Of a DNA stretch of 64,000 nucleotides, positions 63,764 to 64,000 are shown piece after piece. The position numbers and the translations under genes are program-made. The notes beneath the pieces were generated by a model, which ran no database searches, was not told the DNA's origin, and saw only the letters and a list, made by a program, of their open reading frames with translations. The stretch covers positions 186,001 to 250,000 of the forward strand of contig CAWDZB010000011.1 in the NCBI GenBank assembly GCA_963806685.1. The letters run 5' to 3'. How positions within the stretch are numbered: position 1 is the first letter of the stretch; each line of letters starts with the position of its first letter. This DNA comes from DDH964 sp963806685 (lineage in GTDB: Bacteria; Desulfobacterota; Desulfuromonadia; Desulfuromonadales; DDH964).

Positions 63764-63796
63764 AAGGGGCAGGTGCGAAAGCACCTGCCCCTTTTT
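63764..63796 (+). terminator. Rho-independent terminator of the PxxKW gene
   Basis: A 13-bp stem AAGGGGCAGGTGC/GCACCTGCCCCTT (63764-63776 with 63781-63793) with a GAAA tetraloop is followed by a T run. It can serve the converging lrgB gene as well. Confidence 0.92.
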
Positions 63797-63816
63797 GTTG
63801 CCTGGCCGTTTCCGGT

Positions 63817-64000
63817 TCAGCGAAAGCAGAGGAAAATCAGCGGCAGGATGAAGGCGGTCATCAACCCGTTGAGGCCGATCGCCAGCCCGGCCACGGCCCC
63901 GCCGAGGCGGTCGATCTCCAGCATCCGGGCGGTGCCGATGCCGTGGGCCGCGGTGCCGACGGCGAGGCCGACGGCAGCCGGGTCGCGCAGCCCGATCAGC
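63817..64000 (-). CDS. lrgB: LrgB/CidB-family membrane protein, C-terminal fragment
   Basis: The gene enters from the right edge and ends at 63817. The visible 60 residues include IGLRDPAAVGLAVGTAAHGI and GTARMLE, then GLAIGLNGLMTAFILPLIFL, a match to the C-terminal hallmark of LrgB (HGIGTAR). LrgB works with LrgA in antiholin-like or metabolite transport. The rest lies outside the window. Confidence 0.85.
   Translation of the reverse strand, partial: LIGLRDPAAVGLAVGTAAHGIGTARMLEIDRLGGAVAGLAIGLNGLMTAFILPLIFLCFR

Overview
The window reads as a chromosomal piece of a GC-rich, Gram-negative anaerobe of the Desulfuromonadales/Geobacter type (Desulfuromonadia). The evidence is the gene order kdsB-pyrG-kdsA-kdsD-kdsC-lptC-lptA-lptB-rpoN-hpf-ptsN-hprK-rapZ followed by mannose-class PTS genes. 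It is supported by strict-anaerobe redox genes (two hybrid cluster proteins, rubrerythrin, a PxxKW Cys-rich protein), an ArsR-methyltransferase regulator beside ahcY, and a UGA-containing OsmC gene. This placement is inference from gene content; no rRNA or tRNA gene is present.

Layout. 1-4.8 kb: methyl-cycle genes (ahcY end, a SahR-type regulator, metK), a glycine-zipper lipoprotein, a glycosyltransferase, and a hotdog thioesterase broken by an in-frame TAA. 4.8-11.6 kb: a complete phosphotransferase chain (EI, HPr, mannose-class EIIA/B/C/D, PtsN) with HPr kinase and RapZ. 11.6-20.5 kb: ribosome hibernation factor, sigma-54, the Lpt lipopolysaccharide export genes and the whole KDO pathway with CTP synthase. 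20.6-24 kb: an iron operon, fur-feoB-(Cys-rich 60-mer)-DtxR/FeoA regulator, with a visible promoter and Fur box. 24-30 kb: CcdA/TlpA thiol-redox pair, a zincin, a thioesterase, an HtrA protease and a sigma-54-type two-component system. 30-36.6 kb: transporter, glycosyltransferase, PilZ, ferritin-like, AsmA and EVE genes.

36.6-41 kb: hcp with an FNR/HcpR-like site at class II distance, an S41 protease lacking the usual lysine, and an OsmC gene whose catalytic cysteine codon is TGA followed by a SECIS-like hairpin. 41-49 kb: hybrid sensor kinase, lipoprotein, zinc ribbon, pirin, nitroreductase, and PBP1b coupled to a TPR lipoprotein. 49-53.5 kb: a 4Fe-4S protein, an AT-rich 0.87 kb gap, DUF169, and a D-amino-acid-oxidase-like protein with permuted motif order. 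53.6-59.4 kb: a peroxide island (PerR-type regulator, katG, rubrerythrin) and a second hcp carrying a single-base frameshift. 59.5-64 kb: lipoprotein HtrA, FmdB, phosphohexomutase, YkgJ, PxxKW protein and the end of an LrgB gene.

How the genes work together: the minus-strand block from kdsB to ptsI combines envelope (KDO/LPS) synthesis with a carbon/nitrogen-type PTS regulatory module around sigma-54. The right half is mostly anaerobe defence against peroxide, NO and thiol stress plus envelope quality control. The strongest single observation is the OsmC selenoprotein, which normal gene calling splits in two. Two other genes, a thioesterase and the second hcp, appear genuinely broken or mis-sequenced.
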